Below are positions 13,633-27,600 of a stretch of 64,000 nucleotides of DNA, piece by piece; the first letter of the stretch is position 1, and each line of letters starts with the position of its first letter. The translations under genes and the position numbers were made by a program. Under the pieces are notes generated by a model that was not told the DNA's origin, searched no databases, and saw only the letters and a list, made by a program, of their open reading frames with translations. The DNA comes from Cucumis sativus (lineage: Eukaryota > Streptophyta > Magnoliopsida > Cucurbitales > Cucurbitaceae), in the NCBI RefSeq assembly GCF_000004075.3, contig NC_026655.2, positions 4,960,001 through 5,024,000 of the forward strand. Direction: 5' to 3'.

Positions 13633-15248
13633 TGCTGAAAGATTGAGCTCTGCAAAGATAGAATCTTAGTGAAAAATAGAAATGTGGAGTCCCTAAATAA
13701 AAAATATGAAACATCAAACTCAAGTCATTTAATTTGAATAAGAAAACTTCAATTACGCACTCCAACTTCACAACATTACCAAACTAAACATAATTGGTAG
13801 GTACTACAGCTAATGTACAGTAAATATTCTACTAGATCATCCTTAGACTAACATTCTCCCTCCCATGAGCTACCACGTTCAAAGTAGCACAAACTATTCA
13901 ATCCTCTCACATTCCTAGTCAATGATCTTAGTTCACTTCACTGGCCCAGAAAGAAATATCACAGTGACTTCAAACATTTCCAAGCAACAGATCAAAGCAT
14001 CCAAATCCAAAGTCTCAAAGGGTCCAAATGCTTCAAGGACCCATCACAGAACTCAAAACAAAACAAGTTGTCGGGAAAGAAAAACCAAGAAAACTCCACA
14101 AATCACAATCACAAATGATCAATATCAAACAAAACCCAATTCGCATAGATCAAGACCACACACAAAAAACAACATTCTAAGAAAACCCCATGAAGAAAAA
14201 CAACCAACCCAAGAATCTAAAAAACCCTACCAACAAAATCAAAAGTTTCAGTACCCAAGAAAGCATCAGATCTGAAACTTACCCACCTCACTCAATACAC
14301 CCACTTGAAAAGAAAAAAGAAAAAAGACCCTATTCTACATTCCTGAAAAGAAAAGAAAACCCCAAAGAAACAAGATCATCATCTTACCCTGTAAACCAAA
14401 GTTGCAGCCTGCTGTAAGAAACAGCTGGAAAAACAAAGAGAGATCTACCCAGTAGCCAAGAAAGTAAAAAATAAAAAATAAAAAAAAGAAACAAATAAAA
14501 AAATTCAAAAAAGGGAAGAAGGAGAGCAAGAAAGGAAAGGAAGCGCGAGAATGAGAAATGGGTAAAGAGAAAAGGAAGCTTACAAACTAGAAAAAACGTG
14601 AACTTGAAAGATCCATCAATTTAATTTTTTCTCAAAATTTGCCCCTTTTTTTCTCTTTAGCTGCTGTGGATTAGCTTTCTTTACTCTGCTCTCACTCTGA
14701 CATTGGTGAGTTCAAAAACAATAATAAATTTTTAACCAAAACAACAAAAGAAAAAACCGCTACAGTCCGGCACTAGACCATCATAACACAGTGAGGAACA
14801 TTAACATGAAGCGTTGGATTGGAATAATTTAATCCTGGTTTTGAACCAAGGGTTGAAAAAAATAGAGAAACAGTTGGGTTTAATAAAGAATTGGGAGGTG
14901 AGATGAGGTGAGTGGCCCCCAGGGGCAGTTACTTCGGAACCAAGTGTAGTGTAAGAAGAAGAGAAAGGGCTTCTTTATTCGGAAGCATAGGAGGGATGGA
15001 GGGGATGAGTACATGAAATTACGGATTTAGGGTTTATGAAGCGGTGCTTTGAAGAAGACGCGCGAGAAAAAGGAGAAAGAAGAGAGTAGGTGGTGGGTGA
15101 GGGTGAGGGTAGTGAAGGTCACAGACATCGTACACGCCACGCGCGTGATACTGCGCCGGAGGATCTCGGGTTGTGCACGTGGATGCTCGAGAGGCTTTCC
15201 ATGCGGGTCACGCTGGGAACCAACACCTACGCTCTTTTCATTTCACTA
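13633..15248 (-). promoter_or_regulatory. 5'UTR intron, leader and promoter of the IQD gene
   Basis: A donor on the minus strand near 14390 (ttacagggtaagatg) and an acceptor before 13632 indicate a 5'UTR intron of roughly 0.7 kb. The leader from about 14400 to 14620 is strongly asymmetric (purine-rich on +). Upstream, 14880-15240 is the most GC-rich non-coding stretch of the region and contains a G-box CACGTG (15176-15181) and a GCGCG-containing element near 15140. This fits a light-, ABA- or calcium-responsive promoter, which is inference. Confidence 0.6.
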
Positions 15249-17229
15249 ATCCTTATTTTTTGTTAGTTTATGATTAAAACTTTAGAGTGTGACATCACAT
15301 TCACTTACTAATCAAATACATTTCCTACTTATACTCTCAATTAATATCTAAGTTTAACGTAAAACTACGTTAACATAGTCCATGTATTAAACCTCCAAAT
15401 ATTTGTTACTTCTCTTTAAATGTTTGAGATTTCTGTAATAATATATATGAAAAATAAAAGCAATAGGTTTCTCTTGTTAAATTTCATCTCCTTTAATCCC
15501 TTTTCATTTATTATCTAACTATCTAACTACACCTTCAAATTCACATTCATTTTACTTTAACTTCAATTACTCTTCACTATAACTAAGGTAGACAACTTAC
15601 ATACTCTATTCAAAATAGATAACCATTCCAATTTTGATCAATGATATACATACAACTTCTACTTAGATTCTAAAAATAATAATTACATTTTAATTGTCTA
15701 TTTTCAAGATTTTCAAACATGGGTTTGGTTTTTTAAAACATTCTCAAAAAGAAAACAAATTAAAATAATAATAATAAGTCGGAGTGGTCTAATAGGCTTA
15801 TTTAGAGGGGGAAAAAATGAAATAAAGTTGCAAGAATTCAATAAAATCAACACAATTTAAAGGAAAAAATGGTATAAATTTTAATTTGATAATTGTCTAG
15901 TAGTCTTGTTGAGTAATTAAGGTTGGACATAATAGTATAATACCATTCTTTCATATGATTTGTTCAATACACAAAATTGAGATGTATTTTCTTTCTTTGC
16001 TTATCACTATTATTGTTTTGAAAAATTGAATGTATAGTATAATGGTAGCTGTGGGGGCAAGATTCTATATTATTATTATATGATGATGAAGGATTGAATG
16101 TTAGTTGGCAAAGACACCAAAAGGCATTGAAAAAATTATAATAACCTAAATGGGGTGTTGGTTGCAACTCAATAATACAAATAAGAGAAATGAAATGGTT
16201 GTTTTGGTTGGTGGGAAATTCTATATTTATAAAATATAATTAATATAACCCAATGTGTAGCTTTTTTTTAATTGCATGGGGTCCTTTTTTGTGGAGTATT
16301 TTGTACATTGCCAAAATAATAATAAAGAGAGTGTTGTTATTATTATTGGTTGATAGTAATTAATCATTGTAATTATATATTAAATGTATGTGTAATGCAA
16401 CATTAAAGAATGTCGAGACAACCTAAATTTAGATAAGTGAATACATCTCATCCAAGTATAATACAACTTTACAATACCATTTTTTTTATATATATATAAA
16501 GTGATTGAACAAATTATAGTCAAGCTCTAGCTATCTCATTGATCGCAATCGTTTGACTAAATAAAGTTGTGTGTTTGAAAGATTCGTAATGCTTAAAAGA
16601 AAATCGCATAATTTACAAAGATTCTTCGTTATCTTTTGTTTTTCATGATCGATGGGGTTTCAAAATTTATAAGTGCACACGTTTGAGTTACTAGAAAAAG
16701 AAATCATTACTTTTTTTAAAATAATTTTAGGTATAATAATCAAATATATGTAACATTTTTTAAAAGTTAAAAATAACATAGTCCATTTTCTGCAATACGG
16801 TATATCAATAATAAATTTGAAGATTTTTTACTATATTTATAATTTTTTTAATATATCGAATATGACAAAATTAGTGGTATTAGACGATAATTATAGGACT
16901 ACTTTTGTAATTTAGAAAACGTATTTGAAATGAGTTATATTATATAAAAAATTATAATATTTTAAACGTGTTTGTGATATTTAATGAAATACAGAAATTG
17001 AGATAAATTAAATTGAGAAGGAAAAGAATAATAATGTGGAGTGGAAAAATTGAAAAAATGAAAAAAAGAAAGAGATTTATTTAATAAAATTAAAGTAAAA
17101 GGGGAAATTAATAATTGAATAATAAAGTGCTTTTTAGAAAAGAAAGAGAGTGATTTAATGGAATTAAAAATATGTGTTTTAAGTATAAACATTCTTTTGG
17201 TTGGGAAAAAAAGAAAAAGAAAGAGAAAG
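15249..17229. other. AT-rich intergenic DNA
   Basis: No gene or RNA is recognised. The sequence is AT-rich with short trinucleotide runs (near 15766 and 16300-16345). An open frame of 76 codons at 16962-17192 on the minus strand is of very low complexity, but see the promoter-like cluster next to it. Confidence 0.6.
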
Positions 17230-17335
17230 AGAAGTGAAAGAAAGCGTTAAGGAGTGTGAGTGCAGAAATTAGAACGTGGATTGTCAGCTTCTGTCGGCTA
17301 ACGTAAGCATCTCTATCTTATCCTCCACTCCTTTT

Positions 17336-17396
17336 GGCCCAACTCCCCCCCAAGGCCCACTGGGCCCATTCCCTCCCCCCTCGTGCTTTTCACGTG
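17336..17396. promoter_or_regulatory. Orphan promoter-like cluster: three site II elements plus G-box
   Basis: GGCCCA occurs at 17336-17341 and 17354-17359, palindromic TGGGCCCA at 17361-17368 and CACGTG at 17391-17396. Site II (TGGGCY) elements bound by TCP factors usually lie just upstream of transcription starts of growth and housekeeping genes. On the minus side they are followed by a pyrimidine-rich stretch (17200-17250). No recognised gene adjoins them. Confidence 0.5.
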
Positions 17397-17399
17397 ATC

Positions 17400-19813
17400 C
17401 TATTTATTATCTTCCCCCATTTTTATTTTCTATTTACAAATATTGTCATTAGTTTATCCAATTTTTTTATTTTTGGAAAAGCATATTTTATTAAATAAGT
17501 GAAAATATACTTTTTCTAGTAATGCAAAAAATTTGTTTATGGTCAACACTTCTCATAAAAATAAAAATTGAAATCAGAAGGAAAATTGCATGGGAAAAAC
17601 ACTAAATATTTTTAACATAAAATATATATTTAAAAGGAATAATGGTTTTAAAATTATAAGATATATTAAATAATTATTATTATTAATTTTCAACTCAAAC
17701 ATAGTTATAAAGCATTTTCAATACTAGTTACCTTGACTAATCTATTAAAACGATTCATCTAATTTTATAAAATTTGACCTCTTAATCTTTTATCGAGACT
17801 ATGTTTAGAATACAGACTTATTTAGGATTGTGTTGGCGAATTAGGAGTTTGACGTAAATTGACATATATTTATTAGTTTTAAAATTTTATTTGCATATTT
17901 CATTATCAATGCCTAAAAACGAAACCAAAACTTTAAGTAAAAGTGGAAAGTAAAAGAAAACAAACAAATGAAGTTAAGATGTCAAAATGGCAACACCGAC
18001 ACTTAGAATTCTACTTTATATTAAATTATTGGAAAATCTGAAAACACAACCAAACAAAAGTAAATTTTCATTTTAGAATTCACATAACATATGATTTCGA
18101 ATCAAAAAGAAAAGGAGGAATTAATAAATTAACATAAGGTTGGTTGAAATGTCACTGTCCTAAGTCCAAACCATATTATAAATTTCAGCTATATTATTAA
18201 TTTGTATAAGACAACACAACCAAACTTTTGGAGATCGCCAACAATCCAAAACATAGCTTTTGTGTTTCCAACTTTTCTTTTGTTTATAGAGATTCCATGG
18301 TTTAGTAGACGGCACTTCGATTACCAATCTTAAAATAGATGGTTTTGATTCATCATATCACAGTTCTTATACTTTATATGAACAAAAAAAACTATAAAAT
18401 CTCTTAACTGACTTATCGATGTTGAATTTTGTCGAAGGAACACTTTGCACGATGATGTGTTTTGTACTAAGCTATATAGGTAGTGATCAATTCACCTAAT
18501 TTCTTAAGAAAGTGGACAAATATATATACCTTTAATTTTAATACAAGCAAGAGCTAAGCTTGTTGTAGATGATGATCTAAATATATATTCAAACCTTATA
18601 AACGTAGTTATGTCAAAATAGTTAATGGAGACGAAAGACGAATTGGAGAACTATATTATTATTAGGTGATTTGATTTAATCCAGGCTCAAAATAATTTAT
18701 ATATCATGAATTTATAAAGACATTCTAAAAGGGCTAACTTCTCTAGTCCTAATAATTACTAATTAAATAACAAAAATCATGTTACATGATTGTTTATTTA
18801 TATCAAAAAATATATATATATATATACACCAGCTGCCACATTACTTGATATTGTTATAAGATGGGATGTAATTGAAAAATAATAAGATTACATTAAAACT
18901 TTGGTTATATAATTTCTCTACTCATTATGGATTTTAAGTATATAAAAGGAAAGAATACAACATAATTGGCCAATGAGTACTTTCCCACCTAATTGAAAGT
19001 CTCCTCATGTTGCTGCAATAATTTTAAGAAAACAATATAAGTACCAATATCATTAATATTAATGTAGTTAGTTTTTCAACGAAAATGGATAGGTAAATGT
19101 TTAAACTAATCTCAGCTAATGATAGAAAATGAATCGTTAATATCATTAGTGGGTCGGTTTGGATCAATTTGAACCTTTGAAATTTTTTACAAATGGTTGT
19201 CGATTAGGATTTTTTCCATACGATCAAGGACTAATCAGTATTTTTACTTGTTAATCTATTTAATTATTGGATACATGAACTTATACTTGATAATACATCC
19301 CAAACATGTTTCAAATTATCCAAAATATTAGAGAGGGAGTGAGACAGTGAGTAAATTGAACTTTTTTACTGTGCAAAAGTTGTAAGAAAATGGTGAGTAA
19401 TGAAAGGTTAATTCAATTTTATTTATTTCACAAATCAATAAAACTCAAATTGATTGGGATAATCCAAATAACCACAAAAAATTATGAAAAAGATCAAAGA
19501 GGAAACAAGTGATTTATAATGAAGTGAGGATTAAGAAGGATGAATATAATTTACATTTACAAAGACTTTGATTAGAATTACAATTAAGAATTGCTTCCAA
19601 TTCCAATCATCTCTAAAACAAATTCCACAAATGTTAACACATAAATGACTAAACATTAACAAAATGTATCATTTCCCACTGCCTAATGATCCTAATCCCC
19701 TATTAATCAACAACTTAATTAATTTCACTTTAAACATATTTATTAATTTACACTTTTGTATTACCAAAAAGAAAAAAATTTCCTAAAACCCAACAGAAAT
19801 CCAATCAATCAAA
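17400..19813. other. AT-rich intergenic DNA including the WRKY 3' flank
   Basis: No coding region, RNA or named repeat is recognised. A (TA)n microsatellite lies at 18811-18826. The last 300-400 bases before 19814 probably contain the 3'UTR of the minus-strand WRKY gene. Confidence 0.6.
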
Positions 19814-22800
19814 TTAATTGGTAAGATCAATATGATCACCTGGAGAAGCCGAAGCACTTTTCGAATTCGAAAACGGCAACGAATTTGTTGGAACAAACAC
19901 CATATTCCCCGTTGGTGGTGAATTACTTGTGGTGGTCGTCGTTGTCGTAATGTTGTTCAAAAAGCTTGTCCCACATCCATTTCCTTTATTTGTAGTAGCT
20001 GCCGTCGTCATCAATTGAAACAATGATTGTTCGCCTCTTCCTGACAATGACTTGGTGAGTCCAGCACTTGCACTAGCACCCCCGGTGCCAATGATCGATG
20101 TAAGAGCGGCAGCGAGAGCAGATTGAAAGCTCGGATCGGCCGTGATGGCCTTGGTAGCGGCAGCAATGGTGTCAGGTAAAGGTGGTTGTTGATGTTGTAG
20201 TGATGTGGTGGGGTTTCGTTGTTGTTGTTGGATGTAGTTTTGGTAGATATTGTTGGCCGTTGTAGTAGTAGTAGTAGGGTGGTTATTTCTGTTGTAACTA
20301 AGAAGACCGTTATTCCATGATAACACGTTGTTTCTAGAAGATCCAAAATCGAGTTGTCCAGTAAAAGGGTAACGAGAATTGGGAAAATTAGATGTGAATT
20401 TACCAAAATGGGTTGAGGAACTTGAAGGAGAGGAAGAAGGATTTGAAGTGAGGTCTAAAGTGATTGTGGGGTGAGTTGGGGAAGTGGATGAAATTATAGA
20501 GGAGTTACTGTTGGGTAAGTAAAAATTGGGTTTAGAATTATTTGGGTAAAAGTTTAGGCCATGGAGACTATTCGAGGCGGTGGACGAGGAGGAGGCCGCC
20601 GTTGCGGAGGTGGTGGAGCCAGAGAGGAGCATGGAGGCAGCAGCAGAGGTGGTGGAGGCCATGGCGTTGGCGGAGGCAGGTAATGGATGGTTATGATTAC
20701 CTTCATAGGTGGTAATCAAAATCGACATGTCGTCAGCGCATCTTTGGACTTGTTTTCTTACAGGACATGTTGGCGAACCTGTGCAACGATAATATGCTCG
20801 TGGACATGGATTTCCTTTTGCTATCTTTTGCCCATATTTTCTCCATTGACAACCATCGTTCATCTGCATCAATTATTATGAAAAGTCAAACTTTTGAAAT
20901 AATTAAATAAATAATAAAAACTAATAACTAAAATTAAAATACATATTTTCTGACTTTTTAACTTGCGGGTTACTAAATATTGTTATAAACGGCGGCCTAA
21001 AGCCGGGATGCATGTCAAATAAATCATGACCTATTATGAAATAATCAAACCTCAATTTAATTAGCCTAGATACGTCAAATTAATACAAATTAAGGACTAA
21101 ATTTATAAAAAATAATAACTTAACAAAAATTTGGAAGATATAAAGATTAAGTTATAATAAGACCAAATCATAAGAGCACTAAATTGAAAATCAATACATT
21201 GATACAAATTTAATGTTAACAATATAATATAACAGTACTAACCGTGGCGGTTTCACATCGGGCTCTAACGCAAACTCTAGCACGTTTGGGTGGATTCTGC
21301 GGTGTAACATCATCTTCAACACTTCTCATTGTCTTCCCACCTTTAGATGGCCAATTTGTCTCTCCAGCTTCTTCCTTCGTCGACTCATGATCAAAACTAT
21401 TTGGAGAATCGACTTCTTTAGCGACGGCCATCATTGATTCTTCCCGTTCAAATTTGCAGTTCAAACCGAGAGATAAAGCCTCTTTACAGGCGGCTTCTTC
21501 GTTGTGGTCACCACCGATGATATTCATACAGCTTTTCTCATCGACTATTTTTTTCTTCTCCGACACCGGAAATCTCCCCAGAGAAAGTGAAACCAGCTCG
21601 ATTTGATCGTCATCGTGTTGTTGTTGTTGTTGTTCCTTATTCACGTCGTTGTCTTCGTCTTGTACTTTCTTACAGTCTCGTCCAACAATCCCCAGGAATT
21701 GCATTTTCAAAGCTTCATAATCCTTCATGATTTGGGTTAAGCTCTGCTTTAGTCTTTGGTTTTCTTCTCTTACTTCCCCCATTTCTGCTCGAGCAGATTC
21801 CAATTGATCTTCCTGATCAACCAAACAAAATAATATTAACTTTTATATATTTATCTAAAAGCTAAATATTATATTTTAATTTTTCACTCAAAAAAATCTT
21901 TCATGGAGTTGAAATGATCTTTTTTAGAAAAAAATTATTAAAATTACTTTAAATTGTTTTTTTACAAAATTTGATCCGAATAATTTTTTTTTTCAAAAAT
22001 AAAAAAATTAACAAACTATTAGGTAATTATTTTGTCTTATATTTTTGACAATTTTTTTAATTAAAATATTATTAAAAGCATGTTTGCAAGAATTAAAATT
22101 TAACTTTGTTCAATTTAATTATCATCAATTACATATAAATATCTAGTAAATGGATCAAAATTCTAAGAGCCAAATTTTTAGTTTGAAAAAAAAAATATAT
22201 GGATTATGGTAAATTGTGGTTGATTGTTGTTTTAAATTTGTTATCGAAGCTTTAATCTTCATTTTTGGACATTTAAATACTAATATTAATTGTAATCTAC
22301 AAAGAAATGGAATCTTATACCACGTGATTAATAAATTAAATAGCTACAAATTTAATTATTTAATTGTGGATTGATTTAATTTGTTACCCTTTGTTTATTT
22401 ATTATAAGAAGAAATTAAAATCTCAAAGTCTGAGATATAAATATTAACTATTCCCAATTGGTGATTATTGTAAGAATAATTAGGGGTAGATGAGATGAGA
22501 TCTTTTTACTTTTTTTTTAATCTCATATGTATATTTGACCGTTTTAATTAATTAAGTAGTAATAATAATAATAAATCGAAAATATATATTACAGAAAACT
22601 TTTATGTAAAATATTATCAATTTTTCTTATAAAAATAGGAAGAAAAAAAACTATCCCAGTCTTTGTTCTTTGTTTATACATAATGATTTATATAGGCTGA
22701 ATTAAACTTGAAATGAAACAAAAGAGAAATTAAGCCAACCTGCAGTTTGATGCAGCTCAAATCCTTTTGATCAGATGAACAACTTGTTTTATCTTCAGTA

Positions 22801-23085
22801 GTATCATGTTCTTGTTTTGCATGGTTGTTCCCTCTCTGAACGAACAAACGAAGTATTAGAAATTTCGACTATAATTTTCCATAAAAGGAAAAACTGTCTA
22901 CTTTGAGTTGAAAATGCGAGATCTATCTATCTATAAATATATATATATATATATACCTTAACGAGGAGAAGTTGTTGTTGTTGTTTAGAGGGAGAACTCC
23001 GATCGTTGTCACTAAGGTCGCGAAGGGGAGGTTTCTCGGTCTTGACGACAGGCCTTGGACGGCCAAAAGCAGCAGCAGCGTCCAT
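19814..23085 (-). CDS. Group IIb WRKY transcription factor (WRKY72/61-like clade)
   Basis: DNA-binding regulator of W-box (TTGACY) promoters, nuclear, 614 aa. CDS exons (minus): 23085-22957, 22835-22740, 21812-21243, 20863-19814. Residues about 76-125 form the leucine-zipper-like coiled coil typical of group IIb ([20 protein letters not shown]). [10 protein letters not shown] (about residue 150) is an LxL-type motif of the WRKY72 group. [12 protein letters not shown] precedes the WRKY domain: WRKYGQK at 272-278, zinc finger C-X5-C-X23-H-X-H (C292, C298, H322, H324), all ligands present. The stretch [15 protein letters not shown] favours WRKY72/61 over WRKY6/31/42, although [15 protein letters not shown] after the finger is shared by both. 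The C-terminal half is Ser/Thr/Asn/Gln-rich. The intron normally interrupting the finger before VQR is absent. WRKY72-clade members act in basal defence; function here is inferred. Confidence 0.94.
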
Positions 23086-24600
23086 GGGAAGAAATAATAT
23101 CCGTAGTCTTCTTAGTTTTTTGGCTTGAAAAGGGGGGTTTTCCTAATTGAATGAAGTCTATGGGAGTTGTAGAGAAGATATATATAAAGGGAAATGAAAG
23201 AGCAATAGGGAAGAGGTTTATTATTTTGACTTAGCCATATACCACATTTTTTTGCCAATCACATCTCTAATTTTTGGGGTTTCATATTTTCAACGCACCC
23301 CCTTTTCTTCTTTAAATGTCAAACCCCCCCATTTCAAAGCCCTCAACTTGCAAATATATATATATATATATATAATTTCATATTATAGGACGTAGAGAAA
23401 GACTTTGTTTTTAATTCACTATTAAATATTTTGATAATCAAAACCTAAACAACCTCTCTACAAAGAATTCAAACGTCAACTCTTTGGATAAAATGTACCC
23501 AACAACAAGTCTCTCTATTCTCTATTCCTTTTTTTCTTCTTTCTTTTTTATAGTCCATATATTTTTCCCCTTTTCTTATTCGACAAGCTAAAGACGACGA
23601 CGACGACTATTTATGCCCCAGTTTTAGTTATTATTGAAAGTTGTGTTATGTTTATTCAATCTTTCAATTCCAAAATGTGTCCACCTAGTAAGTATACTAA
23701 TAAACTTTCAACTATTAGAACGACTCTTACATTTAAATTACAAAATTTAAGAAATTTAGTAAATACAATGTTCAAAATCAAACCCTATCGTACACAAAAT
23801 TAGAAAAATAAATAACTATTATTAAATGTAATGTTTTGGAACTTCAAGATTAAGATTATAGACTTGACAAAAAACCTACGTCGTCATTTATTGTAATACA
23901 AAGTCGCGCCTTCGAGAATGCGTGAATCACATCTCTTTATAACAATTTAATTCGTACAAGATATTTTCGACATTATATTAGTCATCATATGTATCAAACT
24001 TTAAAAGCAAAATTACGTCAATTATCAAATACATATATACATACATATATGTCAAACACACAAGTGAAAGAGTGAGTGTTAGATGATGTAAATATCCGCT
24101 TAAGCTCTTAGGAATCAAAGGTCAATAATGCAACAATATAATATAATCTATATTCACTAACTAGTAATTAGGGAAGCTATTTCAATACATACAATAGTTG
24201 TAGATAATGTGTGTATATATATATATATATGAGTATATTCACAAAGTAAATGGTTGAATTATAGTTTTTGGAATAGTGAATTGAAAATTGATTTGTTTTG
24301 TGAAGAAGAGAGAAGAGGGTGGAAGTTTCGTACGTAAAAAAATCAAAATACAGCACTTTAATAATGAATAATAGAGAAGTGAGATTGAGAAGTGGATTTT
24401 TTTAAAATTAAAGGGTCAAATGTGGGATATAGATTAAGATTAGCCACCGGCGTGCTACCGTCGTCCACCTCATTCCTTTTCTTTCTACATTTACAAAATT
24501 TATTAACGGTAAAGTCAAATTTTGAGTATGGATTTAATTAAGAACCTCTCTCATTGGTCCCTTCATTTGACTTTTATTACTTTTTTTTTATCATAATGAC
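23086..24600 (-). promoter_or_regulatory. WRKY gene upstream region with W-box cores
   Basis: W-box cores TTGACC/T occur at 23226-23231 (+), 24120-24125 (-), 24414-24419 (-), 24513-24518 (-) and 24567-24572 (+). This suggests auto- or cross-regulation by WRKY factors, common in the family. Microsatellites (TA)n lie at 23354-23373 and 24213-24230. Transcription probably starts in the first 100-150 bases. Confidence 0.45.
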
Positions 24601-27600
24601 ACATCAAATGCTGACATGTACACCAACTTGTTGCTTCCCTTCCACCCTGGCATTTCAAAATCAAATAAAAAATCACAGTCCAATTGTCGTAAATAGAAAA
24701 TTTTACAAAACATTTATCGAAGTTCGTAAAAATGACAAAAATAAAAATTATGATAATAGAGCTCATGTCACTTACAATTTTAATAGCGGATCATTGTCTT
24801 GATTTGTTAAATTATGCTTCTATTAGTGATTAAGAGATAGAATTCAAAATTTACTATAACTTGTAAATATTTTAATTTATTTTAATATTTTTGAAAATTA
24901 TCCTTTTTTATAATATAATTATTATCGTCGTAATTTTATCTTCTAATTTTTTAATTTACTTTCATTAATTTGTTTATAAGTTTCAAATTTTTATTAATTA
25001 AATTTGTTTTGTGTCATATTAAAATTAATCGTCTATACGTTCACTTTATAATTATTGAAAGTTAACCATAAGAATTAAAGTCGAGAATAAAAGTATAAAG
25101 TCCATAAATTCAACCACGAAATGAAAGCTAATTAAACTATAAAATTGAAGATAAATATATAATAGTTTGAAATTTATGAACAAGCAATGACTAAATTTAA
25201 AAAAACAAAAGAAAGAGTTTTTTTTTTTTTTTTCTTCGTATTATTGTTATAAGCAATTTTCTCAAATTTCAGTCATTTTCATTGAAAAAGAATATTATTA
25301 GTCTCCTCTCTCTTTATTATTATTTTTCTTTTTTTAGGTAATCTTAGAAAGAATAAAAATGAAAAAGAAGAATATTCGGAGAGACCGAATTATATATGAA
25401 AATTTCAATGGCATTTTCGTAAATTAACATTTAATTTTTCTCTTCCAAGAAAAATAAATTTAATTTCAACGTATGTAGAGAGAACATGCATGCAAAATTT
25501 GTAAGAATTTCTTTTTTTTTTTTAAGTAATTTTATTACAACTTTAATTATATTAAAGGCACACTATATTATATAATTAATTGTATAAATATCAAAGTGAA
25601 CACATGAATAACATTATTTGAGCTTAAAGTTAGAGCTTTTGACTTTAAAATTAAGGCCAACTAGCTTAACATTTACTTTCTTGTTTCTTCCTTTATATAG
25701 CTGTGTTACCAAATGAATTGAGAAGACTTTTCATTCATCAAACATATCTATGTGAGTTGTACACATCAATCACATTCATATATCTATAAACTATAATCTA
25801 TATTATTATTATTATCATCATATATATATATACTTTCCATTTCATTTCACATTTTCTTTCTCTTTATCTTTTTTTTATATTGTATTTGCAAGGCATGTTT
25901 GTTAAATGTATGAAATATAATTGAGTTGTGACTCGTTTATAACTATTTAGTGATGTTTTTCACTCAATTAACAATTTCATTTTATATGTTATATGATGTA
26001 GAGATTGTGTAATGAATTAAATATGCTTAATTGCTATTTTGTATGCATGACTCGCATTTAGGAATTAATTATAAGTAAGTTCAATGTTGACGTTTTTCTC
26101 GTTAACAAAGACTAATGTTCTTGTAGTGGTATTTGATCAATATCGATATTGATGTTAAACGAGTCATATAACATACCTTTCGCTTTGTATGTAATTTTAT
26201 GATATATATTAACAACGACATAACACATGATCTACATATATAAATGCTTAAAATTTGTTAAATGTTTATGCGTGGAATTATTTGAGTTGCGAAAACACAT
26301 GGAAGAAACACAATAAATAAATAAATAAATAAATGAAATTAATTGAAGTGGGCTGTCAAAGTTCAATGATTTAGGTCAAATTCATACACTAAGTTAGACT
26401 TTATGGAAGAAATGAGTGAATACTTTTAAGAATATATATTTATAAAACCTAGAGAGCCCTTTTTTTCCAATTACTACAATATAAAATTATTATTTCCAAT
26501 TTCAACTTTACTCAAATAAAAACAAAATTAAATATATATTTTTTTCAACATCACCACTTAATTGGTTCCATTAACCTTAGTTAAAACCCAAACAAAATTA
26601 ATTAAAATTTCAAATGGTATGGATAGCAAATATGTGTCTTTCTTTTTTCCTCCATTCATATAAATAATATTTTGATTAGGTCAATTTAATACGTCCATGT
26701 TTATCTTTTCATTTTGACATGCTTCCTTTTTCAATGGTTGGTTCAAAATATTATTCTAAATATTAAGAAAAATGTATATATATAGAGAAAAAATGTCAAA
26801 ACTTTGGATAGCCGAAATTTATGCAACTACCTAGCTAAATCCTATATATATATATTTATTTTATAAATTGTGTTTTACCACAAGGTATTTAATTTGATTT
26901 ATTTTCATTTTTTTAATATGGTCGAGTTAGAGAGATTGGATATTTCAAGGCATCCTACTCACGTCAATACATACATTATATAAATATGTATAATATAGTT
27001 TAATATAAATTGATGTGTTACTAGAAATTACATCATATCTTTAATATACCTTTAGATTGTCTTACTTTAGCAAATTGCTTAGTTTAATAAGAACATGATC
27101 TAATACAAATACATTAAAATAATTAATGGTCAATACCCGTCATATTTTTATTATCAATCGGTCATGCAAACTACGAACTCTATATTATATATATACCATA
27201 TAGTTTATATTTTAATACTAATGAATCAATCAACTCTATTTCAAAGTCATTGTATTTAAATATTCATGAAAACAAAATTAAAGTTGAAATCGTACACTTA
27301 CATACCCTCTTTTAATTAAATATGGTTCTTCCTCCAAGATTTTCTTAATTATCGTCATTTAACTATTTAATTAATCACTAGTTGCCATTACATTAGATTT
27401 TCTTTCTTCGTTTTAAAATTGACTAAAAAAAAAGAAGAAAGAATTAATTTAGGTTTAGAATTGATTTAACAAATTGGTAGTGATAATTAAATTATAGCAA
27501 TCGCTATTTTGGTAATTACTTCAAATTAATCAATCTTAATTAAAGTTGACACTTACAATTTCATCATGTTGACTTTGATCGAGTAATTGTTTAATTTAAC

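Noticed and set aside
13922..14417. Long plus-strand frames opposite the IQD leader and its 5'UTR intron
   Set aside because: Lys/Gln/Thr-rich translation reflects purine- and A-rich strand bias; no domain and no promoter in the right place.
24554..24802. 82-codon frame in the WRKY upstream region
   Set aside because: Low complexity, no domain; overlaps W-box-bearing promoter sequence.
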